Assembly: GCA_947483075.1 (NCBI GenBank)
Contig: CANKLE010000001.1
Location: 248,001 to 312,000, forward strand
Length of the DNA stretch: 64,000 bases
DNA from: Flavobacteriaceae bacterium
GTDB taxonomy: Bacteria > Bacteroidota > Bacteroidia > Flavobacteriales > Flavobacteriaceae
Reading direction: 5' to 3'
The notes under the pieces were generated by a model. It was not told the DNA's origin, made no database searches, and saw only the letters and a list, made by a program, of their open reading frames with translations. How positions within the stretch are numbered: the first letter of the stretch is position 1; every line of letters starts with the position of its first letter. Position numbers and translations under genes: made by a program. Shown one piece after another: positions 36,215 to 44,390 of this stretch.

Positions 36215-37615
36215 TTAACTGTTATTGGGGTGTTTTTTGATTTGGTTTTGCACCTTTTTTTGTAACCAAACAACCGGGAAAAGCTCTTGAATAAGGGTAT
36301 GGTTTTTAAAGTTCAATCGCAACCCATTACTCAAATGAAATTGGCCTTTTTCTGCTTCTTGCAACAAATAGTACAAGCCAGCCAATCGGTATTCAATTTC
36401 GTATTCTTCCGGAAAGTATTCTGCAGATTGTAATAACGTTTGAATAGCACTTTCGAACTCGCCTAAGAATTGCAACAGATCTACCCAGAACAACCAGGTA
36501 TCCAATTGGTAATCGCCAAATTCTACGGCTTTACGGTAACCAAATTCGGCTTCTTCAAAGAAATTCAACTCCTTGTTGATGCTGGCGTACCGCTTCCAAT
36601 AAAAGCGATTTTGGTTGTCTATTTGCAAGGCTTTATTTACATAAAACAAGGCTTTTTGAAAATTCTTTTGCCGCACATAGTAATCGGTTATGGCTATCCA
36701 TCCTTTGTCTAATAATGGATCTTCGTGTACGGTTTTATTAAAAAATTCTAAAGCCAATTTTTTATGTCCCAATTTTTCGTGGCACTTCCCAATGCGCAAT
36801 AAGGCATAAGAAGTAGGATCATCCAGTTCGATTGTGCGTGTAAAGCAATCAATCGCATCAGCAAAGCGTTTCAGCCGTTCCAAGGTTTTGGCTTTTTCCA
36901 TAAAGGCGCCCAAAAATTCGTCGTCTATGAGCGTCGCATAATCAAAGGCGTGCAAAGCCTCTTCGTATTTTTTAAGTCCGTAATTGAGTCTTCCTACTTG
37001 GTGCCAAGCAATTTCGCTGTAGGGATTGCGTTCAATGTATTTCTTCAAGTAATCTACCGCAGCTTGGTTTTGGTCTAAAAATTCATAACAATACACTACG
37101 TTATAAAGTGCCGATTGGTCTTCGATGTCTTCTTCCAAACAACTGATGAAGTTCTCTTTGGCCAATTCCAATTGATCCATAAACAAATACTCCATGCCAA
37201 TTAAATTGTAGACATCGGCAAAATCATCGGTATATTGCAAGGCGATTTTGAGCAATTCAACCGCTTTTTCGTGCTGGTCCCGTTTGGAATAAATATTGGC
37301 TTTTTGGATGTAAATTTCTTCGTTGTGGGGCTCAATGGCATACAATTCATTGAGCATTTTTTCGGCTTGTTCTAGTTTGTCTTCGTAGATTAACATTTCT
37401 ACTTGTACAAGTTTTAAACCGGTAGATCGTGGGTGTTGATCTAGTGCCAATTTGAGCGCTTTTTTGGCCAAGTTTGTTTTGCCAATGTCCAAGTAATGCA
37501 AGATGATTTCTTCAAATTCCTCCGAGTCAAAAAAGAATACCTTGTTGGTTTTCAGCATCGATTCAAATCGAGACAAGGAAATGTTGTGTGCTTCTTCTTC
37601 GTCGCTTATAGGCAT
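36215..37615 (-). CDS. Tetratricopeptide repeat protein
   Basis: A 466-residue soluble protein built almost wholly of TPR units (for example ALQYTDDFADVYNLIGMEYL, EIAWHQVGRLNYGLKKYEEA, SYALLRIGKCHEKLGHKKLA). No signal peptide or membrane segment. It is a protein-interaction scaffold with unknown partners, usually next to aroE in flavobacteria. The gap 37616-37810 upstream is repeat-rich. Confidence 0.88.
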   Translation of the reverse strand: MPISDEEEAHNISLSRFESMLKTNKVFFFDSEEFEEIILHYLDIGKTNLAKKALKLALDQHPRSTGLKLVQVEMLIYEDKLEQAEKMLNELYAIEPHNEEIYIQKANIYSKRDQHEKAVELLKIALQYTDDFADVYNLIGMEYLFMDQLELAKENFISCLEEDIEDQSALYNVVYCYEFLDQNQAAVDYLKKYIERNPYSEIAWHQVGRLNYGLKKYEEALHAFDYATLIDDEFLGAFMEKAKTLERLKRFADAIDCFTRTIELDDPTSYALLRIGKCHEKLGHKKLALEFFNKTVHEDPLLDKGWIAITDYYVRQKNFQKALFYVNKALQIDNQNRFYWKRYASINKELNFFEEAEFGYRKAVEFGDYQLDTWLFWVDLLQFLGEFESAIQTLLQSAEYFPEEYEIEYRLAGLYYLLQEAEKGQFHLSNGLRLNFKNHTLIQELFPVVWLQKKVQNQIKKHPNNS

Positions 37616-37699
37616 AAGATTCGCTTTTTGTTGGCACCTTAAAAGTAAGGCTACTTTATCCTAAAACGGGCCGTTTAGAGAATTGTTGTGAACAAAATA

Positions 37700-37806
37700 A
37701 TTAACAAAAGAGTGTGTTAGAGATAAGAGACTTTGAGATGAGGGATAAGAGACGCGTGCTAAGAGTGTCCTTTTACTTCATATATACATTTAACGATAAA
37801 CGAAAA
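37700..37806. repeat. AGAGATA/AAGAGAC and ATCAACG heptads
   Basis: GAGATAA-GAGACTT-TGAGATG-AGGGATA-AGAGACG type heptads run from ~37721 to 37756; a second set (ACGATAA, ATCAACG, ATCAACC) runs to the end of the aminotransferase gene. Confidence 0.6.
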
Positions 37807-37810
37807 TCGA

Positions 37811-39007
37811 TCAACGATCAACCATTTCATCCAACACCTCCAACAAGATTCTACAACCTTCTTCAATTTCTGATTCAGAAATCGTAAGCGGTGGGGTAAT
37901 GCGAATGGCTTTGCCTTCAAAGAGCAGCCAAAATAAAATTAAGCCGCGGTCTTGGCAGGCCAAAATAGCTTTGTCGGTAATTTCGGCACTGGGCGTCATG
38001 GCAGCCAGCATGAGGCCTCGGCCTCGTATTTCGGTAATTAGCGGATGCTTCAAGAGCGAACGGAACAGCTGTTCTTTTTCGAGCGCTTGTTGCATGAGTT
38101 GGGTTTCGGTAATTTCTTGCAAGGTGGCCAAGCAAGCGGCCGCAATTACGGGATGCCCGCCAAAGGTGGTAATGTGTCCCAATTTGGGGCTGTGGCTCAA
38201 CAAATCCATGTGGGCCTCACTGGCAATAAAAGCACCGACAGGCATTCCGCCGCCCATGCCTTTGCCTACTATGATGATGTCGGGTACAATCCCAAAATGT
38301 TCAAAGCCAAAAAGTTTGCCGGTACGGCCAAAACCCGGTTGAATTTCGTCTAGGATGAGTAGTGCGCCCACCTCGTCACAACGCTCGCGCACTTTGCGCA
38401 AAAAGTTATTTTCGGGTTGTATGAATCCCGCACCGCCTTGTATGCTTTCTAAAATAATGCCTGCGGTTTGGGTGGTGATTTTTTGGATGTCGGCCTCATT
38501 ATTAAACGTAATAAAATCGACGTCTTCAAGCAGCGGCAAAAAGGGAGTTTTGCGTTCTTCAAATCCCATTACACTCATGGCGCCCATGGTGTTGCCGTGG
38601 TAGGCGTTGTAACACGAAATGAGTTGTTTGCGTCCGGTAACTCGTCGGGCCAATTTGAGTGCGCCTTCACAGGCCTCGGTTCCCGAATTGACCAAATAGA
38701 CTTTGTCTAATGGGCTAGGCAATAAGCTGGCCAATAATTTGCAATACTGCACGGCAGGGCCTTGGGCATATTCCCCATAGACCATCACGTGTGAGTAGCT
38801 GTCCAGTTGTTTTTTGATGGCATCATTTACCCGCGGGTGTTGATGCCCCAGCGCACAAGCTGATACGCCCGCCACAAAATCCAAATAGGGTTTTTGGTTT
38901 TGGTCATAAATGTAGGATCCTTTGGCATAAGCCACCTGCATGCCCAGCGGATAGGGCGAGGTTTGGGCTTGGTAGCGTAAAAAATCGGAATTTATGGGTT
39001 GGTCCAT
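37811..39007 (-). CDS. Class III PLP-dependent aminotransferase
   Basis: A 398-residue fold-type I aminotransferase of the acetylornithine/4-aminobutyrate group. Marks: NSGTEACEGALKLAR, AYHGNTMGAMSVMG, LDEIQPGFGRTGK and the PLP Lys in IIVGKGMGGGMPVG. The substrate cannot be decided; no other arginine genes are nearby. It lies 9 nt downstream of the OstA-like gene on the same strand. Confidence 0.87.
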   Translation of the reverse strand: MDQPINSDFLRYQAQTSPYPLGMQVAYAKGSYIYDQNQKPYLDFVAGVSACALGHQHPRVNDAIKKQLDSYSHVMVYGEYAQGPAVQYCKLLASLLPSPLDKVYLVNSGTEACEGALKLARRVTGRKQLISCYNAYHGNTMGAMSVMGFEERKTPFLPLLEDVDFITFNNEADIQKITTQTAGIILESIQGGAGFIQPENNFLRKVRERCDEVGALLILDEIQPGFGRTGKLFGFEHFGIVPDIIIVGKGMGGGMPVGAFIASEAHMDLLSHSPKLGHITTFGGHPVIAAACLATLQEITETQLMQQALEKEQLFRSLLKHPLITEIRGRGLMLAAMTPSAEITDKAILACQDRGLILFWLLFEGKAIRITPPLTISESEIEEGCRILLEVLDEMVDR

Positions 39008-39016
39008 TGGGGTAAA

Positions 39017-40663
39017 TTACTTTACTTCGGGTTTTGGTTTGGGGTTATTCTTGTCGTAGTTTAGGGTCTCCTTACGGATTTTCATCGGCACATTTTCTTT
39101 GGCCAATTCGGTTTTGTGGGCTTGCACCAATTTGTCGTTTTCTTCGTTTTCTTCGTCGGGAAAAATACATTCTTGATCGAGTATGCGCTCGTCTTCGCGC
39201 CAAATAAAGCCTTTGAGTTTTCGGGCGTTTTCGGGTAATTCGCTTTCGGGGTAAATGTCGCCATCTACATCGGTAAAAAAGGTCATCGTATTGATGGTGT
39301 TTCCTTCCATGGTCATGTTGATGCGGCTACTCACATTTTTGTTGATGCCAATGAGTTCTTTTTGGTCGTTGCGCAAGAAATACAGCACTTCGGTATTTTT
39401 TACCAAATCGACTTCGTAGAGTTTGTTGTCTTTAAATTTTCCAAATAAATTGACGCCTTTCACTTGATTATAGCCCGTTCCTAGCGTATCCCGAGAAGCT
39501 ATAAAGGCATTGTTGAGTACTTTTAAGGAATCGAGTTTTTCGGTTTGGTCGTTGCCAATCAGGTGCATCACATCGCCGGTCATTTGGTTGTCAAAATTCC
39601 ACAAAATGGGTTTGCCAATAAGTTGCGTAAGGTTTGTTTTTTGACTCGAATGAATCGAATCGCATTTTCCACTCAAGTCTTTTTTGAAAATTCTTGCGTT
39701 GGGATAAGCGCGCACGATGCGTTCGTTGGGTTTACCCGTCACCATAAGCATTTTTCCGTGAATGTAAATAGAATCTTTGTCTACCAAATTGATGGCCACG
39801 GCACGCTTGGTGACAAACATAGAATCCTTTTGTTTGTAGATTTCGGCATAATGCCCTTTTATGATGCCTTTGTTGATCGAATCGGTAATTTTTACGTTGC
39901 GCGAAGCCGAGGCAAATTCTTTGGTTCGGTTGTAAAACAAACTGTCTCCCTCTATGCGGCGGTCTTTGTATTTGATATAGGATTTGCGCAAAAAGTGCCC
40001 CACATTTTTTCGGCTGTCATAAAAGCCATTTTCGGTATAAATAAAATTTTCTTTGCTGGTGATGGTCGAAGGACCAAATAAATACGAATGCCCCGAATTG
40101 TTGTAGTAATCTAAGTGATTCGATTTGACCACATATTTGGGATTGGTTACGGTTACAGCAGTCAAGAATTGAAATTTTTTCTCGTTGGCATAATACCGTC
40201 CCGATTTGCTTTTCAGTACATTTTCGCGGTTGGTGATCACGCCGTTGCAGGTGTAATACGCCTGTTGGCTGTTTCGGTCAAATCGCAGGGTATCGGTGGC
40301 GAGGTTCATATCGGGCGAGCGCAAGTTCACTTTTCCGGTGGCATAGGCTTGCTTCACATTGCCGTTGTATTCGGCGTATTTGCTGTTCATGAATAAGGTG
40401 TCGCCTTGTATCATTTGCACCTCACCAAAGGCTTTGACGTAGTTTTCTTTCTGAAAATAATAGGCTTTGTTGCACAAAAACCGCACGCCGTCGTGGTTGA
40501 TGCGCACATGACCAGAAAGCAGCAAGGCATCGGGAATTTCGGTTTGGTTCACGTCGGCAAAATCGGCATATTCGATGATGATTTTTTTCGCTTCTTGCGA
40601 CCAACCCTTGCTCGAAAAGCAAAGAAGAAATGTAAGTGCGAAACAAAGGACTGCGTTTTTCAA
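39017..40663 (-). CDS. OstA/LptA-like envelope protein
   Basis: A 548-residue exported protein: signal peptide (residues 1-22, ending KGWSQ), then repeated short beta-strand units of the OstA type (ALLLSGHVRINHDG, AYATGKVNLRSPD, ARNVKITDSI). OstA/LptA-type jellyroll proteins carry LPS across the periplasm to LptD; a role in LPS transport is likely. The C-terminus is charged with Lys/Glu/Pro. Confidence 0.85.
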   Translation of the reverse strand: MKNAVLCFALTFLLCFSSKGWSQEAKKIIIEYADFADVNQTEIPDALLLSGHVRINHDGVRFLCNKAYYFQKENYVKAFGEVQMIQGDTLFMNSKYAEYNGNVKQAYATGKVNLRSPDMNLATDTLRFDRNSQQAYYTCNGVITNRENVLKSKSGRYYANEKKFQFLTAVTVTNPKYVVKSNHLDYYNNSGHSYLFGPSTITSKENFIYTENGFYDSRKNVGHFLRKSYIKYKDRRIEGDSLFYNRTKEFASASRNVKITDSINKGIIKGHYAEIYKQKDSMFVTKRAVAINLVDKDSIYIHGKMLMVTGKPNERIVRAYPNARIFKKDLSGKCDSIHSSQKTNLTQLIGKPILWNFDNQMTGDVMHLIGNDQTEKLDSLKVLNNAFIASRDTLGTGYNQVKGVNLFGKFKDNKLYEVDLVKNTEVLYFLRNDQKELIGINKNVSSRINMTMEGNTINTMTFFTDVDGDIYPESELPENARKLKGFIWREDERILDQECIFPDEENEENDKLVQAHKTELAKENVPMKIRKETLNYDKNNPKPKPEVK

Positions 40664-40739
40664 AAGTTGGAATTTTGGCCAAATTTAAGAAAATCAACCC
40701 AAGCACGACCCATTTTAAGGATTAATTATCAAATGAAAA

Positions 40740-41873
40740 TTAGGATTTCAAACTTCTTTTTAAAAACAAAAAACCCAGTAAAGCTGCTAGGGTCGAAGCC
40801 AATAAAATAGCAATTTTTGACGCTTCAATAGTGGCTTCATCTCGAAAAGCTAGGAGCGTGATAAAGATCGACATGGTAAATCCGATTCCTCCCAAAAGCC
40901 CTGTGCCAAAAAGATGTTTCCACTGAATATCCTTGGGTAGATTGCTCCAACCCATTTGGGTTGTTGTGTAGCAAAATAGAAAAATTCCTAAGGGTTTCCC
41001 AACAATGAGTCCCAAAATAATTCCAAAGCTGTTTGGGTGCAGCAAGGCCGTACCTATTGATCCGCTGAGGGGTAAGCAGGTATTCGCCAAGGCAAATAAG
41101 GGTAAAATAACAAATCCTACAGGCCAATGCAGTTGCTGTTGCAGGGTATAAGAAATTGATTTTTTATCGCCTTTTCCGAATGGAATTGCAAAGGCCAATA
41201 AAACGCCAGCTATGGTGGCATGGATGCCTGAATGCAGCATAAAATACCACATCGCAATTCCGCCAATTGCATAGGGCCAAAAGGTGTGAATTCGCAAGCG
41301 GTTGAGCAACAATAAAACGAGCCAAATGCCTATAGCAATACCCAGGTTTAGGAAGGCCAAACTTTTGGTGTAAAAAACAGCAATTACCAGTATGGCGCCC
41401 AAATCGTCTACAACAGCCAAGGCCATTAGGAATATTTTGAGTGAGGTGGGCACTTTTTTGCCTAATAATGACAAGGCCCCTACCGCAAATGCAATGTCGG
41501 TGGCCATGGGAATTCCTGCTCCCGATTGTGTAGCGGTGCCCCAATTTAATGCCAAATAAAGACCGGCGGGAACCAACATGCCACCCAAGGCCCCAAACAA
41601 AGGCAAGCTGGCTTTTTTGAGGTTGGACAATTCGCCAATGTAGATTTCACGTTCTAATTCTAATCCGATTTGCAGGAAAAAAATCGACATGAGCCCGTCG
41701 TTGATCCACTCCACCAAGCTGTGACTCCCCAGCGGCAGTTTCCAAAAATTAATATAGGTGTCTTGAAAAACCGAATTGGCCAAAAAGAGAGAGAGAATCG
41801 TAACCGCAATAAGGACCAAGCCGCTGGCTTTTTCGTTTTCGAAGAACTGAGTAAAAACTTTGGTTGCTCTCAT
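40740..41873 (-). CDS. nhaA: Na+/H+ antiporter NhaA
   Basis: A 377-residue inner-membrane antiporter with about twelve helices. The key Asp pair in ALAVVDDLGAILVIA, GIPMATDIAFAVGAL and SIFFLQIGLELERE match NhaA. It exports sodium in exchange for protons and sits alone between the OstA-like gene and purA. Confidence 0.96.
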   Translation of the reverse strand: MRATKVFTQFFENEKASGLVLIAVTILSLFLANSVFQDTYINFWKLPLGSHSLVEWINDGLMSIFFLQIGLELEREIYIGELSNLKKASLPLFGALGGMLVPAGLYLALNWGTATQSGAGIPMATDIAFAVGALSLLGKKVPTSLKIFLMALAVVDDLGAILVIAVFYTKSLAFLNLGIAIGIWLVLLLLNRLRIHTFWPYAIGGIAMWYFMLHSGIHATIAGVLLAFAIPFGKGDKKSISYTLQQQLHWPVGFVILPLFALANTCLPLSGSIGTALLHPNSFGIILGLIVGKPLGIFLFCYTTTQMGWSNLPKDIQWKHLFGTGLLGGIGFTMSIFITLLAFRDEATIEASKIAILLASTLAALLGFLFLKRSLKS

Positions 41874-41912
41874 TTAGAAAAAAACGCCCTGATTTCTCAA
41901 CGCGTTAGGAAT

Positions 41913-43184
41913 TTATTTAGTAATCGTTTGTTTTCTGTCGGGCCCTACCGATACAATTTTAATCGGTACGCCTACTTCGGCTTCAATAAAAGCGATGTAT
42001 TCTTTGAGTTCAACGGGCAACTCTTCGTAGGCATGCATCCCGGTAAGATCGGCTTTCCAACCTTTGAATTCGGTATACACCGGTGTTACGTTTTCGGGTT
42101 CGATGGTGTAGGGCAGGTGGGCAATTTCTTGGCCGTTGTATTGATAAGCCGTACACACTTTTAAAGTTTCAAAACCAGAAAGCACATCGCCTTTCATCAT
42201 CATGAGTTGGGTTACGCCGTTAATTTGCACGGCATATTTCAAGGCTACTAAATCCAACCATCCACAACGTCTTTTGCGTCCGGTAACCGAACCAAATTCG
42301 TTCCCTACTTTGGCCATCACATCGCCGGCTTCTTCAAAATCTTCGGTAGGGAATGGTCCGCTGCCTACTCGAGTGGTATAGGCTTTAAAAATCCCGTAGA
42401 CTTCTTTGATTTGATTGGGCGCAATACCTAATCCGGTACAAGCACCCGCAGCTGTAGTATTAGATGAGGTCACAAACGGATAGGTTCCAAAATCAACATC
42501 GAGCAAGGAACCTTGGGCGCCTTCGCACAAGATCGATTTGCCGGCTTTTTGTGCTTGATACAAGTATTCTTCGCTGTCGATGAAGGTTAGTTTTTTGAGC
42601 TCTTCGATGGCCGTAAAAAATTCGGCTTCGAGTTCTTGTAGATTGTATTGAATGGCCACGTCATAATACGAAATCATGGCTTCGTGTTTGTCGGCCAGGG
42701 CGCGGTAACGAGCGTGAAAGTCGGGAAGTTCGATGTCACCTACTCGGATGCCGTTACGGCCGGTTTTGTCCATATAGGTTGGGCCAATTCCTTTTAGGGT
42801 TGATCCAATTTTGGCTTTTCCTTTGGCCGCTTCTGAGGCTGCATCGAGCAAGCGGTGCGTAGGTAAAATGAGGTGGGCTTTGCGGGAAATGAATAATTTT
42901 TTGGTGATGTCTAATTTGAACTTGGCTAATCCGTCTATCTCGGTACTGAAAACCACCGGATCAATCACCACGCCGTTGCCGATGATGTTGATGGAATTGG
43001 GATGAAAAATTCCAGAAGGAATGGTGCGCAACACGTGTTTGATGCCATCAAATTCTAAAGTATGTCCCGCATTTGGGCCGCCTTGAAAACGGGCAATTAT
43101 GTCGTAATTTGAGGTGAGTACGTCTACGATTTTCCCTTTTCCTTCGTCACCCCATTGTAATCCGAGTAGTAAATCTACAGTCAT
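41913..43184 (-). CDS. purA: Adenylosuccinate synthetase
   Basis: A 423-residue GTP-dependent enzyme joining IMP and aspartate on the way to AMP. The start LLLGLQWGDEGKGKIVDVLT holds the phosphate-binding GDEGKGK; FQGGPNAGHT, GPTYMDKTGRNGIR and SVTGRKRRCGWLDL follow as expected. The Fur-family gene lies upstream on the same strand, as is common in flavobacteria. Confidence 0.97.
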   Translation of the reverse strand: MTVDLLLGLQWGDEGKGKIVDVLTSNYDIIARFQGGPNAGHTLEFDGIKHVLRTIPSGIFHPNSINIIGNGVVIDPVVFSTEIDGLAKFKLDITKKLFISRKAHLILPTHRLLDAASEAAKGKAKIGSTLKGIGPTYMDKTGRNGIRVGDIELPDFHARYRALADKHEAMISYYDVAIQYNLQELEAEFFTAIEELKKLTFIDSEEYLYQAQKAGKSILCEGAQGSLLDVDFGTYPFVTSSNTTAAGACTGLGIAPNQIKEVYGIFKAYTTRVGSGPFPTEDFEEAGDVMAKVGNEFGSVTGRKRRCGWLDLVALKYAVQINGVTQLMMMKGDVLSGFETLKVCTAYQYNGQEIAHLPYTIEPENVTPVYTEFKGWKADLTGMHAYEELPVELKEYIAFIEAEVGVPIKIVSVGPDRKQTITK

Positions 43185-43329
43185 TTGTTGTATTGTTAGT
43201 TGTTGTTGGTTTGCGCGTTAGGGATTGAAACGGAAATCCTTTTTGCGACAAGCTTAGGCGAAAAAAGATTGGGAGTGTAAAGCCCGACCGATAGGGAACG
43301 CCATTTAATTTTTAATTATTAATTTTTAA

Positions 43330-43794
43330 TTATTCATTTCTAGTTACCTTTTTGTTTCCGTAGAGGTACAGCGAATGGTTGTGAATTTCGATGTCAAATA
43401 TTTCTTCGATGGTTTTTTTGATCAGTTGAATGCGCGGATCACAAAACTCTATCACTTCTCCGCTATCGGTCATGATGATGTGGTCGTGTTGTTTGTCAAA
43501 ATAGGATTTTTCGTAATGCGCCTGGTTTTGACCAAACTGGTGTTTGCGCACCAAAGCACAATCCAACAGCAATTCAATGGTGTTGTACAAGGTGGCACGA
43601 CTCACGCGGTAGTTTTTGTTCTTCATTTTGAGGTACAAATTCTCGATATCAAAATGCTCGTCGCTGTCGTAAATTTCACTCAGGATCGCAAAGCGTTCGG
43701 GTGTTTTTCGGTGGCCATTTTTTTCAAGATAGTGCGTAAAAACATTCTTTACGATCTCTTGGTTGGAACTGTTATCAGAAGAAATAAGTGTCAT
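43330..43794 (-). CDS. Fur-family metalloregulator
   Basis: A 154-residue winged-helix regulator ([39 protein letters not shown]) with a metal site [19 protein letters not shown]. The structural zinc CxxC pairs of classical Fur are absent; only isolated Cys residues are seen. It could be a Fur, Zur or PerR type; the metal cannot be told. Confidence 0.9.
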   Translation of the reverse strand: MTLISSDNSSNQEIVKNVFTHYLEKNGHRKTPERFAILSEIYDSDEHFDIENLYLKMKNKNYRVSRATLYNTIELLLDCALVRKHQFGQNQAHYEKSYFDKQHDHIIMTDSGEVIEFCDPRIQLIKKTIEEIFDIEIHNHSLYLYGNKKVTRNE

Positions 43795-43859
43795 GCCACA
43801 AAGATACTTTTTTTATCAAATTGACGGAATTAATTTACCGCGGGGACTTGTTTTTAATT

Positions 43860-44000
43860 AACAAAATTCGGGGAGTAATTAACAATTGTAAGTCGTAATG
43901 TCGAAAGTCAAAAGTCGTAAAGTCGAAAGGAATTAAGTATACTGAGTACTTCTGTAATTAATAATGAAAAATTAATAATTGATTGAAGTATACTTAGGCC
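43860..44000. repeat. AAAGTCG heptads and AGTATACT-bracketed A/T units
   Basis: TAAAGTCG/AAAGTCA heptads (43880-43930) are followed by AGTATACTGAG (43936-43946), A/T-rich AATAATGAAAAATT material, and AGTATACTTAG (43987-43997). The layout copies that at 30722-30851. Confidence 0.7.
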
Positions 44001-44048
44001 ATCTTTGGTGCTAAGAAATTTTTCCCGACCATTGGATTTGGCAGGCCC

Positions 44049-44090
44049 TCCCGAAGTATCGGGACACTAGGTGATCCCGAAGTTTCGGGA
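44049..44090. repeat. Twin TCCCGA palindromes
   Basis: TCCCGAAGTATCGGGA (44049-44064) and TCCCGAAGTTTCGGGA (44075-44090) form two near-identical hairpins 10 nt apart. They lie in a ~600-nt gap (43795-44390) without a convincing gene. Confidence 0.7.
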
Positions 44091-44224
44091 CCGTTAAGAA
44101 ACACAAGTTGTTTGAGACCGTGAGGTAACGAACGGGCGAGTTTTTGTGTTTTAGGAAGTAAACCACTAGTGGATGGCCGAAAATCCCAGGTCTTGATTTT
44201 TTGTTTCTTTTTCATCAAGGAAAA

Positions 44225-44390
44225 AGAAAGACTATTAGCTTTTAGCCACGAATGGATTTAGATGAAAGTCGTAAAGTCAAAAGTCATAAAGTCCACCCAC
44301 GGGAAATAACTCCTAACTCCTAACTCCCCAAAAGTTCTTGGTATACTTTTAAAACGGACAACAGAGAACCGACAACGAACAACCGATAAC
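44225..44390. repeat. Heptad repeats downstream of relA
   Basis: AAAGTCG/TAAAGTC heptads, three TAACTCC units near 44310, a word close to GTTCTTGGTATACTTTTAAA (44334-44353), and AACCGAC/AACGAACAACCG heptads ending at the relA stop codon. Confidence 0.65.

Noticed and set aside
43994-44218. 74-residue ORF on the minus strand in the gap before relA
   Set aside because: It runs through the TCCCGA palindromes and a Lys-rich repeat-like stretch, has no start context or family resemblance, and looks like a chance frame over an intergenic repeat.
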